Assembly (NCBI GenBank): GCA_029858165.1
Contig: JAOUFO010000095.1
Span: 1 to 6,886 of the forward strand
Length of the DNA stretch: 6,886 bases
DNA from: Deltaproteobacteria bacterium
GTDB lineage: Bacteria > SAR324 > JACQKK01
Direction of reading: 5' to 3'
This document shows, piece by piece, positions 1-5,615 of this stretch. The notes under the pieces are model-generated. The model had not been told where the DNA came from. It ran no database searches and saw nothing but the letters and a program-made list of their open reading frames with translations. Each line of letters starts with the position of its first letter. The first letter of the stretch is position 1. The translations under genes were made by a program, and so were the position numbers.

Positions 1-512
1 CGTTGCTGCGCCGGGCCGATGGCAAAACCCCTGCCTGGCCCCCCGGCATCACCGGCTCCCTGACCCATTCGGGGGGGTGGGCGGCGGCGGCGGTGGCCCG
101 TGTGGAGGACTTTCGCGGGGTGGGGGTGGACCTGGAGCGGATGCGTCCGGTTTCCAATGGGCTGGCCCAACGGATTCTGTTGCCGCCGGAAGCGGCCTGG
201 CTGGCGGACCATCCGAGGCCGGACCAGGGGCTGATGTGGATGTTTTCGGCCAAGGAGGCCCTTTACAAAGCCCTCCATCCGGCCGGGGCGGAGGGGCTGG
301 GGTTTGATGTGGCGGTGATCACCTTTACGGTGGAGAGGGAAGGAAAGGCGGAGGGGAAGGACTTTGCCACCGGCTCCCTGGCCTGGCGGCTTGTCCGTCA
401 GGCGGGGGAGGGGTTTGAACCGGGGCTGCGGGGAGAGGGGCGCTGGTCCGCCGGAAAGGGTTTTGTGTTGACCGGCACCTGGTTGCCGGGGTTGATTGAC
501 AACGTTGGCTGA
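1..512 (+). CDS. 4'-phosphopantetheinyl transferase, EntD/Sfp-like superfamily (5' partial)
   Basis: Transfers the phosphopantetheine arm of coenzyme A to a serine of an acyl- or peptidyl-carrier protein, turning apo- into holo-carrier in the cytoplasm. The frame is open to the left window edge, so the true start and probably the first several dozen residues are missing; the TTG at position 3 is simply the first possible start in view. Numbering from that codon, visible family motifs in order are W-P-x-G-I-T-G-S-L-T-H-S (12-23, substrate-binding histidine 22), G-V-G-V-D-L-E (39-45, Mg2+-binding Asp43 and Glu45) and F-S-A-K-E-A-L-Y-K-A (81-90, Glu85 and Lys89). All key residues are intact. It ends 32 bp before the stop of the convergent thioesterase gene, and I see no clear terminator between them. 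The family is secure. The carrier-protein target (fatty acid, polyketide or siderophore) cannot be told from this fragment. Confidence 0.9.
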   Translation, partial: LLRRADGKTPAWPPGITGSLTHSGGWAAAAVARVEDFRGVGVDLERMRPVSNGLAQRILLPPEAAWLADHPRPDQGLMWMFSAKEALYKALHPAGAEGLGFDVAVITFTVEREGKAEGKDFATGSLAWRLVRQAGEGFEPGLRGEGRWSAGKGFVLTGTWLPGLIDNVG

Positions 513-544
513 CAGGGAAATCGGCTGATGGGGAATAAGGGGAT

Positions 545-976
545 TTAGACCGCATCAGGGGTTGAACCGGCCATTTCCAGGGTAAAAATCCGCCGTTCAT
601 GGGGGGGGATGCGCAGGGGTCGGCCGACGGCATCCAGCATCACCGCCACGGCCTCCCCCTCGGCGGCCAGGGTGTTGTGGGGCAGAATCCGGCATTGCTG
701 GGAAAACGTGACCCTGGCCCCGCTGACGGCGGTGACGGCGGCGCTGACCGTCAAACGGTCCCGGCTTTTAAGGGGTGCCCGGTAGCGGATGGTGATTTGC
801 GACAAGGCCCAGGCCAGTCCGCTGTGGGCCGTTTGGGCGGCATCCAGCCCCAGATGAATCAGATACTCATGGCGGGCATGCTGCATATAGTTCAAATACA
901 CCGCGTTGTTCACCATGCCGAATTGATCCAACTCGTTGTCTCTTACCTGCAATTCCACCCGGAATTCCCGGCTCAT
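545..976 (-). CDS. Hot-dog-fold acyl-ACP/acyl-CoA thioesterase (4HBT type, ALT-like)
   Basis: Predicted cytoplasmic single-domain thioesterase of 143 residues, the usual size for the 4-hydroxybenzoyl-CoA thioesterase family, hydrolysing an acyl thioester. The N-terminal signature is V-R-D-N-E-L-D-Q-F-G-M-V-N-N-A-V-Y (11-27). Asp17 aligns with the catalytic aspartate of 4HBT enzymes, and H-A-R-H-E (33-37) lies on the following helix. This block and the later R-Y-R-A-P-L-K-S-R-D (64-73) closely recall plant plastid ALT thioesterases, which release beta-keto and medium-chain fatty acids from ACP; that comparison is from memory. The same frame stays open far upstream, but the start is set at 974-976: the preceding residues are Gly/Pro/His-rich read-through of the oxidoreductase gene, and a CAGGAG ribosome site lies 10 nt upstream (992 down to 987). 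The start overlaps the oxidoreductase stop as ATGA, implying translational coupling. Substrate is unknown. Confidence 0.85.
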   Translation of the reverse strand: MSREFRVELQVRDNELDQFGMVNNAVYLNYMQHARHEYLIHLGLDAAQTAHSGLAWALSQITIRYRAPLKSRDRLTVSAAVTAVSGARVTFSQQCRILPHNTLAAEGEAVAVMLDAVGRPLRIPPHERRIFTLEMAGSTPDAV

Positions 977-2580
977 TGTGGGGCTGCTCCTGATTGGGGG
1001 ATGGCGCTCATGGCCCGTTCCGCCAGGGCCAGTATGGTCAGGGAGGGGTTCACCCCCGGATTGGCCGATATGGCGCAGCCATCCACCACCAGCAGGTTGT
1101 GGTAGCCGAACACCCGGTGGCCGGGGTCTATCACCCCTTCTTCCGGGGTGGCCCCCATGCAGGCCCCCCCCAGAAAATGGGCGGTGGTGGGGATGCCCAG
1201 CAGGGTTTCGGTAATCAGGGCGTAGGGTTTGCCCCCCACCAGGGTGCTTTGCCGCCGGGCCAGCCGGTCCGATTCCGGCAAAAACGGGGTGGGGGCGGCG
1301 CCCTGTTCCATGGTGGTGCCCATCCCCCAAAATCCCCGCTTCAGCCGCAGGGTGGAATCCAGAGTTTGCATAAACATCAGCACCTGACTGTCCCTGGCCC
1401 AATCCCCCACCGTGTAGCTACGCAGGTTGGCCCACGGGTGGCGGATGTGGTCCCACACCAGATTCACCAGCCGGACCCACAACCGACCGTCCGACTGGGC
1501 CGGACTCATGGACAACCGCCAGAACCCGGACCCGGATGGGTAGCGCACCGCCTCCAGATAGGATTGATCATCCACCCGGATGCGGGAGCCGATGGCCACC
1601 CCTTTGGAAAAATCCCGGCGGCGGTTGGGGGTGGTCACCAGCCGGAATCCCTCCTGGTTGGTGCGCACCCCGCACCCCAGCCGGGGAGAAATCCGGGGTA
1701 GCCCTTTTTTTTGAAGTTTCAGCAGCAAAGGCATGGTTCCCGTAACCCCTCCCGCCAGCACCACCCCTTTGGCGGTCAGCACCTGTCGGCGGCCCCAAAA
1801 CCGGCCCCACAGGGAATCCGCTCGGCGAAGCACCACCCGGTAGCCGGTCCGGCCCTCCCCTCCATCCAGCGGGGAGATGGAAACCACTTCTTTCCGGGCC
1901 TGGATGGCGGCCCCTTTTTTTTGAGCCAGATGCAGATAGTTTTTGTCCAGGGTGTTTTTGGCGTTGTGGCGGCAGCCGATCATGCAGGCCCCGCAAAAGG
2001 TGCACCCGGACCGGCTGGGGCCTGCCCCATCCAGGTAGGGGTCCGGCTCTTCAATGCCGGGGGAGCCGAAGTAAATCCCCACCGGGGTGGGGGCAAATTC
2101 CCCCCCCAGCCCTTCGGCCTCGGCCAGGGCTTTCAAGGCCAGATCGCTGTCGGCCAATAAGGGGGTTTCAGTCACTCCCAGCATGCGGCGGGCGGTTTGG
2201 TAGTGGGGGGCCAGCTCTGTTTGCCAATCGGCCAGATGACCCCAGGAAGGGGCCTTAAAGAAAGACGGCTGAGGGGTGGGCAGGGTGGCGGCATACCCCA
2301 GGGAGCCTCCCCCCACCCCCGTGCCGGAAAGCACCATCACATGGCGGAAAGGGGTGATTTTAAAGATTCCCCGCCACCCAAAAGCGGGCGCCCACAGCCA
2401 CCGTTTGAGGTTCCAGTTGGAATGTGGAAAATCCTCTGCCGTTTTCCACCCCCCCTTTTCCGCCACCACCACCCGGTATCCTTTTTCGGCCAGCCGCAGG
2501 GCGGCCACCGAGCCGCCGAATCCGCTGCCCACCACCAGCCAGTCAGTATCCAGACTGTTGTGATCCCCGGTAACGGCCAT
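973..2580 (-). CDS. FAD-dependent GMC oxidoreductase, cholesterol-oxidase-like
   Basis: Predicted 535-residue flavoprotein of the GMC family, oxidising an alcohol group of an unknown, probably lipophilic, substrate. The N-terminal Rossmann motif V-V-G-S-G-F-G-G-S (16-24) binds the FAD ADP moiety, and Glu41 after the second strand fits ribose binding. The S-G-T-G-V-G-G-G-S loop (85-93) is a second FAD contact. The C-terminal block V-V-D-G-C-A-I-S-A-N-P-G-V-N-P-S (498-513) is typical of the cholesterol oxidase branch; His468 (T-A-H-F-L-G-G) and Asn511 are candidates for the active-site His/Asn pair. Residues 193-203 carry Cys193, 196, 199 and 203 in ferredoxin-like spacing CX2CX2CX3C, followed by the R-H-N-A-K-N-T-L-D-K-N-Y-L segment also known from ChoD-like proteins. 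No signal peptide is visible. The ATG is supported by an AAGGA ribosome site 8 nt upstream (2593-2589). The stop overlaps the thioesterase start. True steroid activity is not implied; the substrate may be a fatty or isoprenoid alcohol. Confidence 0.88.
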   Translation of the reverse strand: MAVTGDHNSLDTDWLVVGSGFGGSVAALRLAEKGYRVVVAEKGGWKTAEDFPHSNWNLKRWLWAPAFGWRGIFKITPFRHVMVLSGTGVGGGSLGYAATLPTPQPSFFKAPSWGHLADWQTELAPHYQTARRMLGVTETPLLADSDLALKALAEAEGLGGEFAPTPVGIYFGSPGIEEPDPYLDGAGPSRSGCTFCGACMIGCRHNAKNTLDKNYLHLAQKKGAAIQARKEVVSISPLDGGEGRTGYRVVLRRADSLWGRFWGRRQVLTAKGVVLAGGVTGTMPLLLKLQKKGLPRISPRLGCGVRTNQEGFRLVTTPNRRRDFSKGVAIGSRIRVDDQSYLEAVRYPSGSGFWRLSMSPAQSDGRLWVRLVNLVWDHIRHPWANLRSYTVGDWARDSQVLMFMQTLDSTLRLKRGFWGMGTTMEQGAAPTPFLPESDRLARRQSTLVGGKPYALITETLLGIPTTAHFLGGACMGATPEEGVIDPGHRVFGYHNLLVVDGCAISANPGVNPSLTILALAERAMSAIPQSGAAPQ

Positions 2581-2660
2581 GAAGGTCTTCCTTTTGGGTT
2601 TTACCCCCGGCTTGGGGTGTGTCGTTGAGGTCTTAAAGACTGGTTGGGATGGAACGATGG

Positions 2661-3020
2661 TTACCCCTCACCCCGGTACACACAGCCGGAGGTGCAGGTT
2701 TCTTTTACCTCCACCGCGGATAGCAGGGGCAGGGATGTTTTCAGCCGGGTCCATATCCAGCGGGCCAGCACTTCGCTGGTGGGGTTTTCCAGCCCTTGGA
2801 TGTCGTTGAGATAATAGTGATCCAATTGCTTGTACAGGGGTTTGAAGGCGGCCTTGATGTCGCCGAAATCCATCACCCAGCCGGAGGTTTCCCCCACCGG
2901 CCCGGAAACCGTCAACACCACCCGGAAGGAATGGCCGTGCAACCGTTTGCATTTGTGGCCATCCGGCACATGGGGCAACAGATGGGCAGAATCAAAGGTG
3001 AATTCTTTGTAGATTTCCAT
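2661..3020 (-). CDS. queD: 6-carboxy-5,6,7,8-tetrahydropterin synthase QueD
   Basis: Cytoplasmic enzyme that converts 7,8-dihydroneopterin triphosphate to 6-carboxytetrahydropterin, the step before QueE in preQ0/queuosine synthesis. The 119-residue product has the normal length. Zinc ligands are His13 (F-D-S-A-H), His28 and His30 (L-H-G-H). Catalytic Cys24 lies just before them in H-K-C-K-R-L-H-G-H. The V-M-D-F-G-D-I-K segment, L-D-H-Y-Y-L-N-D with the catalytic histidine, the N-P-T-S-E motif and V-K-E-T near the C-terminus (substrate-anchoring Glu) are all present, so it should be active. The ATG at 3020 is preferred over the GTG immediately before it because the family starts close to this residue. 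No convincing Shine-Dalgarno sequence precedes either; the GAGGAGG nearby lies on the other strand. queE ends 61 bp upstream on the same strand, so the two probably form one transcript. Confidence 0.95.
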   Translation of the reverse strand: MEIYKEFTFDSAHLLPHVPDGHKCKRLHGHSFRVVLTVSGPVGETSGWVMDFGDIKAAFKPLYKQLDHYYLNDIQGLENPTSEVLARWIWTRLKTSLPLLSAVEVKETCTSGCVYRGEG

Positions 3021-3081
3021 CACGTCAATTGAATGAGGAGGTAAACCGGAAATCCCGGCAGAGATTCAAAGGTTTGGGTGT

Positions 3082-3723
3082 TTACCGCAGGCCCACCAGT
3101 TTGTGGGTTTGCAAACAAAGCCGCCATTGGGGATGGGCCAGGCAATAGGCTGCCGCCTGTTGTGTGTTTTCCTCCCGGCGGGAATTGTCCAGGGGTTGCA
3201 GGAAAAAACAATCAAAGTCCAGCCCGGTGTAATCCGCGGGGTCCAGCCCCGGCTGGGGATAAACCAGTTTCAGCTCTCGGCCCCAGGTTTGTTTTAAGGG
3301 CTGCCCCGGTTTGGGGCTGATGGTGATCCAATCCAAGCCCGGCGGGGCATTCAGGGTGCCGTTGCTTTCCATGGCGGTTTCAAACCCTGCCTGGCGCAAA
3401 GCCTTTATCAGGGGACCGTCGGCTTGCAGGGTGGGTTCCCCTCCGGTCAGCACCACCAGGGGGCGCCCCCGGTTTTCCGGGTCTTGGGGCCAGGCGTGTT
3501 GAATGGCCCGCGCCAACTCTTCCGGGGTGGCGAACCGGCCGCCGCCGGGGCCGTCAAATCCGGTAAAATCCGTATCACAAATGGCGCAATCCGCCTCCCG
3601 GCGGTCTTCCTCCCGCCCGCTCCACAGGTTGCATCCCGCAAACCGGCAAAACACCGCCGGGCGGCCGGTTTGGGCACCTTCTCCCTGAAGGGTGTAAAAA
3701 ATCTCCTTTACCGTGTAACCCAT
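3082..3723 (-). CDS. queE: 7-carboxy-7-deazaguanine synthase QueE (radical SAM)
   Basis: Radical SAM enzyme that rearranges 6-carboxytetrahydropterin, the QueD product, to 7-carboxy-7-deazaguanine. The 213-residue product shows the family opening Y-T-L-Q-G-E-G-A-Q-T-G-R-P (10-22). The 4Fe-4S ligands are Cys31, Cys46 and Cys49, spaced CX14CX2C rather than the classic CX3CX2C; this longer cluster loop is known for a subset of QueE proteins. Thr51 in D-T-D-F fits the Mg2+ site. L-T-G-G-E-P (92-97) is the SAM-binding GGE motif, and I-S-P-K-P-G and L-Q-T-H-K are further QueE hallmarks. The ATG at 3721-3723 is the first possible start and matches the family's usual short N-terminus; only a weak GGA-type ribosome site precedes it. 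It is the first gene of the leftward queE-queD unit and diverges from the flagellar operon. Confidence 0.95.
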   Translation of the reverse strand: MGYTVKEIFYTLQGEGAQTGRPAVFCRFAGCNLWSGREEDRREADCAICDTDFTGFDGPGGGRFATPEELARAIQHAWPQDPENRGRPLVVLTGGEPTLQADGPLIKALRQAGFETAMESNGTLNAPPGLDWITISPKPGQPLKQTWGRELKLVYPQPGLDPADYTGLDFDCFFLQPLDNSRREENTQQAAAYCLAHPQWRLCLQTHKLVGLR

Positions 3724-3809
3724 ATTTTTCCAAAATAAAAACGGCTGTTTTCCATGATCCGTCTGATTGGATACATCTTACCACTCCCTGCCGGGGGGGT
3801 ACAGAAAAT

Positions 3810-3826
3810 CCGCCTTTCGGGGGCGG
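3810..3826. other. GC-rich inverted repeat in the queE-flgF intergenic region
   Basis: CCGCC (3810-3814) is repeated inverted as GGCGG (3822-3826) around a 7-nt spacer. It lies about 67-83 bp upstream of the transcription start inferred for the flg promoter. Read on the minus strand the stem is followed by ATTTTCT, a poor terminator-like tail. It could bind an activator of the rightward promoter or be a chance product of the GC-rich sequence. The rest of 3724-3950, apart from the promoter and leader described separately, shows no gene and no recognisable riboswitch. Confidence 0.25.
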
Positions 3827-3866
3827 TCCTCCAGCCCGGTCAGCACGGCCCAGCCAACCCCTGCCA

Positions 3867-3882
3867 TGGCATATCAATTGCT
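3867..3882 (+). promoter_or_regulatory. Sigma-54 (RpoN) -24/-12 promoter for the flgFGA(H) operon
   Basis: The sequence TGGCATATCAATTGCT matches the sigma-54 consensus TGGCAc-N5-TTGCW. The invariant GG (3868-3869) and GC (3880-3881) are separated by exactly 10 nt. Transcription should begin near 3893, leaving a leader of about 58 nt before the flgF ATG. RpoN-dependent control of rod, ring and hook genes is well known in many Proteobacteria and requires an enhancer-binding activator; I cannot identify the activator site with confidence. The match is by eye, but its spacing, orientation and position in front of a flagellar operon make it convincing. Confidence 0.8.
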
Positions 3883-3896
3883 TTCCCTATAACTAC

Positions 3897-3913
3897 GGAA
3901 AAAGGTTTTTTCC
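3897..3913 (+). other. Small hairpin in the flgF 5' leader
   Basis: GGAAAAA (3897-3903) pairs with TTTTTCC (3907-3913) across a 3-nt loop, placing a 7-bp mostly A-T stem at about +5 to +21 of the inferred flg transcript. Such a stem near the 5' end might stabilise the mRNA. It has only two G-C pairs, so it is unlikely to act as a terminator and may be incidental. Confidence 0.3.
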
Positions 3914-3940
3914 CTCCCCAACCAACCCGCGACCATCCCC

Positions 3941-3945
3941 GGAGG
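3941..3945 (+). promoter_or_regulatory. Ribosome binding site of flgF (decides the start)
   Basis: GGAGG ends 5 nt before the ATG at 3951 but only 2 nt before the in-frame GTG at 3948. The spacing therefore favours the ATG as the flgF start. Confidence 0.8.
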
Positions 3946-3950
3946 CTGTG

Positions 3951-4730
3951 ATGACAACCCAGGCCGTTCACCCTTTGGTCTCTTACGCCAAAGCACTGGA
4001 AAGACAGATGGAGGCGGTTTCCAACAATCTGGCCAATGTGGATACCACCGGATACAAGCAGGACCAGCCCGCCTTTCAGCAGGTGTTTGCCCAAACCATG
4101 GGGGTGGCCTCCACCAATGATGAAGAGCAGTTTTTCCACCTTGAACACCTGCCCCCTTACAGCGGCAGAGGTCAGAACTTTGTGGCCATCGCCGATATGG
4201 GCAAGGATTTTTCCCAGGGCCAGTTGAAGACCACCGACAACAAACTGGATTTTGGTCTGGCCGACAAAAACAGTTTTTTCAGCATATCCACCCCCCAGGG
4301 GGAACGGTTCACCCGGGCGGGGAACTTTCGGCTGACCCCCAACCATGAGTTGATCAACGCTGAAGGGTTCATCGTCAGCGGCAAGGAAGGCCCCTTAAAA
4401 CTGGATGGCAATGATGTGGAAGCCACCGAGGACGGCACCCTGATGGTGGACGGAAAAACAGTGGGGGGGTTGAAAATCGTGACCTTTCCTTACCCGGAAA
4501 GACTGCAAAAAATGGGGAATTCCCAATTTGCTCCGGTGGATGTGGAAAACGCCCCCCGCATCCAGGAAAACGTCAAGTTAAAGCAGGGGGTCCTGGAAAA
4601 TTCCAATGTGGATTCCATGAAGGAGGTGGTGCGGATGATAGAGGTGAACCATGCCTATACCTCCATGCAGAAAGCCATCGCCTCCGAAGATGAAATCAAC
4701 AAAAAAGCCATCACCCTGGCCGAAGTATAA
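3951..4730 (+). CDS. flgF: Flagellar proximal rod protein FlgF
   Basis: A 259-residue structural protein of the flagellar rod, exported by the flagellar type III system and assembled in the periplasm. The family core is N-N-L-A-N-V-D-T-T-G-Y-K (25-36) near the N-terminus, T-R-A-G-N-F in the middle, and a C-terminal helix (V-D-S-M-K-E-V-V-R-M-I-E-V-N-H-A-Y) of the rod/hook protein type. The N-terminus is atypical: instead of the usual short aromatic/Ser-Gly opening of FlgF and FlgG, it reads M-T-T-Q-A-V-H-P-L-V-S-Y-A-K. FlgF is chosen over another rod protein because the next gene is a clear flgG and the length fits. It is the first gene after the sigma-54 promoter; flgG follows after 40 bp. 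FlgF versus another FlgF/FlgG-like hook-basal-body protein is the only real uncertainty. Confidence 0.88.
   Translation: MTTQAVHPLVSYAKALERQMEAVSNNLANVDTTGYKQDQPAFQQVFAQTMGVASTNDEEQFFHLEHLPPYSGRGQNFVAIADMGKDFSQGQLKTTDNKLDFGLADKNSFFSISTPQGERFTRAGNFRLTPNHELINAEGFIVSGKEGPLKLDGNDVEATEDGTLMVDGKTVGGLKIVTFPYPERLQKMGNSQFAPVDVENAPRIQENVKLKQGVLENSNVDSMKEVVRMIEVNHAYTSMQKAIASEDEINKKAITLAEV
4023..4058 (+). repeat. Repeat copy 1 (flgF), shared with flgG
   Basis: This 36-bp segment encodes N-N-L-A-N-V-D-T-T-G-Y-K and matches 34 of 36 bases at 4840-4875 in flgG. The two differences are synonymous third-position changes. The protein motif is conserved between the paralogs, but the near-identity of codons is higher than in the surrounding sequence. 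Confidence 0.7.
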
Positions 4731-4770
4731 CCCGGCGGTCCGGGTCCCAACCCTTTAGGAGAAATGCCTT

Positions 4771-5559
4771 ATGATGCGCTCATTGTATATTTCCGCCACG
4801 GGCATGGGTGCCCAACAGCGTCAGATAGACACCGTGGCCAACAATCTGGCCAACGTGGATACCACCGGGTACAAGAAAAGCCGCAACAATTTTCAGGACC
4901 TGTTGTACCAGATAGACAAAACCGCCGGAAGCCAGTCCTCCCAAAACACCACCGTGCCGGTGGGCATTCATTCCGGTCACGGGGTAAAGCATGTTTCCAC
5001 CGAAAAGGTGTTTACCCAGGGGGAGATGAAAAACACCGGGGTGGAATTGGATATGGCCATAGAAGGCACCGGATTTTTTCAGATATTGACCCCCACCGGC
5101 GCCATCGCCTATTCCAGGGCGGGCAATTTTCAGCGGGACCCGCAAGGGCGCATTGTCACCCAGGATGGCTTTCCTCTGGAGCCGGAAATCATTATTCCCC
5201 AGGACGCCCGGCGGGTGGAAGTCTCTTTTGACGGATCGGTGCAGGTTTGGGTGGGGGATGACAACCAGCCCACTCCGGTGGGCACCATCCAGTTGGCCCG
5301 GTTTTCCAATCCGGCGGGGCTTTCGCCCATGGGCAAAAACCTGTATGCCCCCACGGTGGCCAGCGGCAATCCGGTGGTGGAAAATCCCGGAGTCAACGGG
5401 ATGGGATCCCTGCAACAAAGCTATCTGGAAATTTCCAATGTGAGCGTGGTGGATGAAATGGTCAACATGATCGTGGCCCAAAGGGCATACGAAATCAACT
5501 CCAAGGCCATTCAAACCTCTGATGACATGTTGAAAACCGCCAACAGCATTATCCGTTAA
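4771..5559 (+). CDS. flgG: Flagellar distal rod protein FlgG
   Basis: The 262-residue distal rod subunit, the usual FlgG length, links the proximal rod to the hook and carries the P and L rings around it. It opens with M-M-R-S-L-Y-I-S-A-T-G-M, then N-N-L-A-N-V-D-T-T-G-Y-K (24-35), the standard FlgG start. The middle has G-T-G-F-F-Q-I and Y-S-R-A-G-N-F. The C-terminus, V-V-D-E-M-V-N-M-I-V-A-Q-R-A-Y-E-I-N-S-K-A-I-Q, is highly characteristic and forms the terminal helix of the rod. An AGGAG ribosome site (4757-4761) stands 9 nt before the first ATG; the second ATG at 4774 is also possible. An ATG at 4764 opens only a different, non-coding frame. The gene lies between flgF and flgA with short gaps. 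Confidence 0.96.
   Translation: MMRSLYISATGMGAQQRQIDTVANNLANVDTTGYKKSRNNFQDLLYQIDKTAGSQSSQNTTVPVGIHSGHGVKHVSTEKVFTQGEMKNTGVELDMAIEGTGFFQILTPTGAIAYSRAGNFQRDPQGRIVTQDGFPLEPEIIIPQDARRVEVSFDGSVQVWVGDDNQPTPVGTIQLARFSNPAGLSPMGKNLYAPTVASGNPVVENPGVNGMGSLQQSYLEISNVSVVDEMVNMIVAQRAYEINSKAIQTSDDMLKTANSIIR
4840..4875 (+). repeat. Repeat copy 2 (flgG), shared with flgF
   Basis: Second copy of the 36-bp segment at 4023-4058, with two silent differences. It encodes the conserved N-terminal rod/hook-protein motif in flgG. Confidence 0.7.
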
Positions 5560-5606
5560 CCCCTGAGCCGGGGAGGCGCCCCCCCGCCGGCATGACCCTT
5601 TGATGT

Positions 5607-5610
5607 GGAG
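5607..5610 (+). promoter_or_regulatory. Ribosome binding site of flgA (decides the start)
   Basis: GGAG lies 5 nt before the ATG at 5616. The later in-frame TTG at 5664, which would give a shorter signal peptide, has no comparable site at a suitable distance. Confidence 0.6.
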
Positions 5611-5615
5611 CCGCC

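Noticed and set aside
977..1402. N-terminal extension of the thioesterase up to 1402
   Set aside because: The extra 142 residues are out-of-frame read-through of the oxidoreductase gene. The family's normal start and a good ribosome site are at 976 and 987-992.
994..1701. A 235-codon plus-strand frame inside the oxidoreductase gene
   Set aside because: The product is low-complexity Gly/Pro/His sequence with no domain, opposite a well-supported GMC gene.
2581..2660. Terminator between queD and the oxidoreductase gene
   Set aside because: There are small palindromes (GTCTTAAAGAC at 2630-2640; ACCCC/GGGGT at 2603-2618), but none is followed by a T-run on the minus strand.
3035..3041. Perfect GAGGAGG Shine-Dalgarno-like sequence on the plus strand
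   Set aside because: No start codon follows at a usable distance on that strand, and it is in the wrong orientation for queD.
3724..3866. Possible preQ1 riboswitch upstream of queE
   Set aside because: I see no compact H-type pseudoknot pattern with an A-rich tail preceding the ribosome site. The nearby palindrome alone does not support one.
3897..3913. Rho-independent terminator in the flg leader
   Set aside because: The stem is almost all A-T and sits immediately after the inferred promoter, so it is too weak and badly placed for termination.
4764..5231. Alternative gene starting at the ATG at 4764
   Set aside because: It overlaps flgG in another frame and its product shows no family features. 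The ribosome site serves flgG at 4771.
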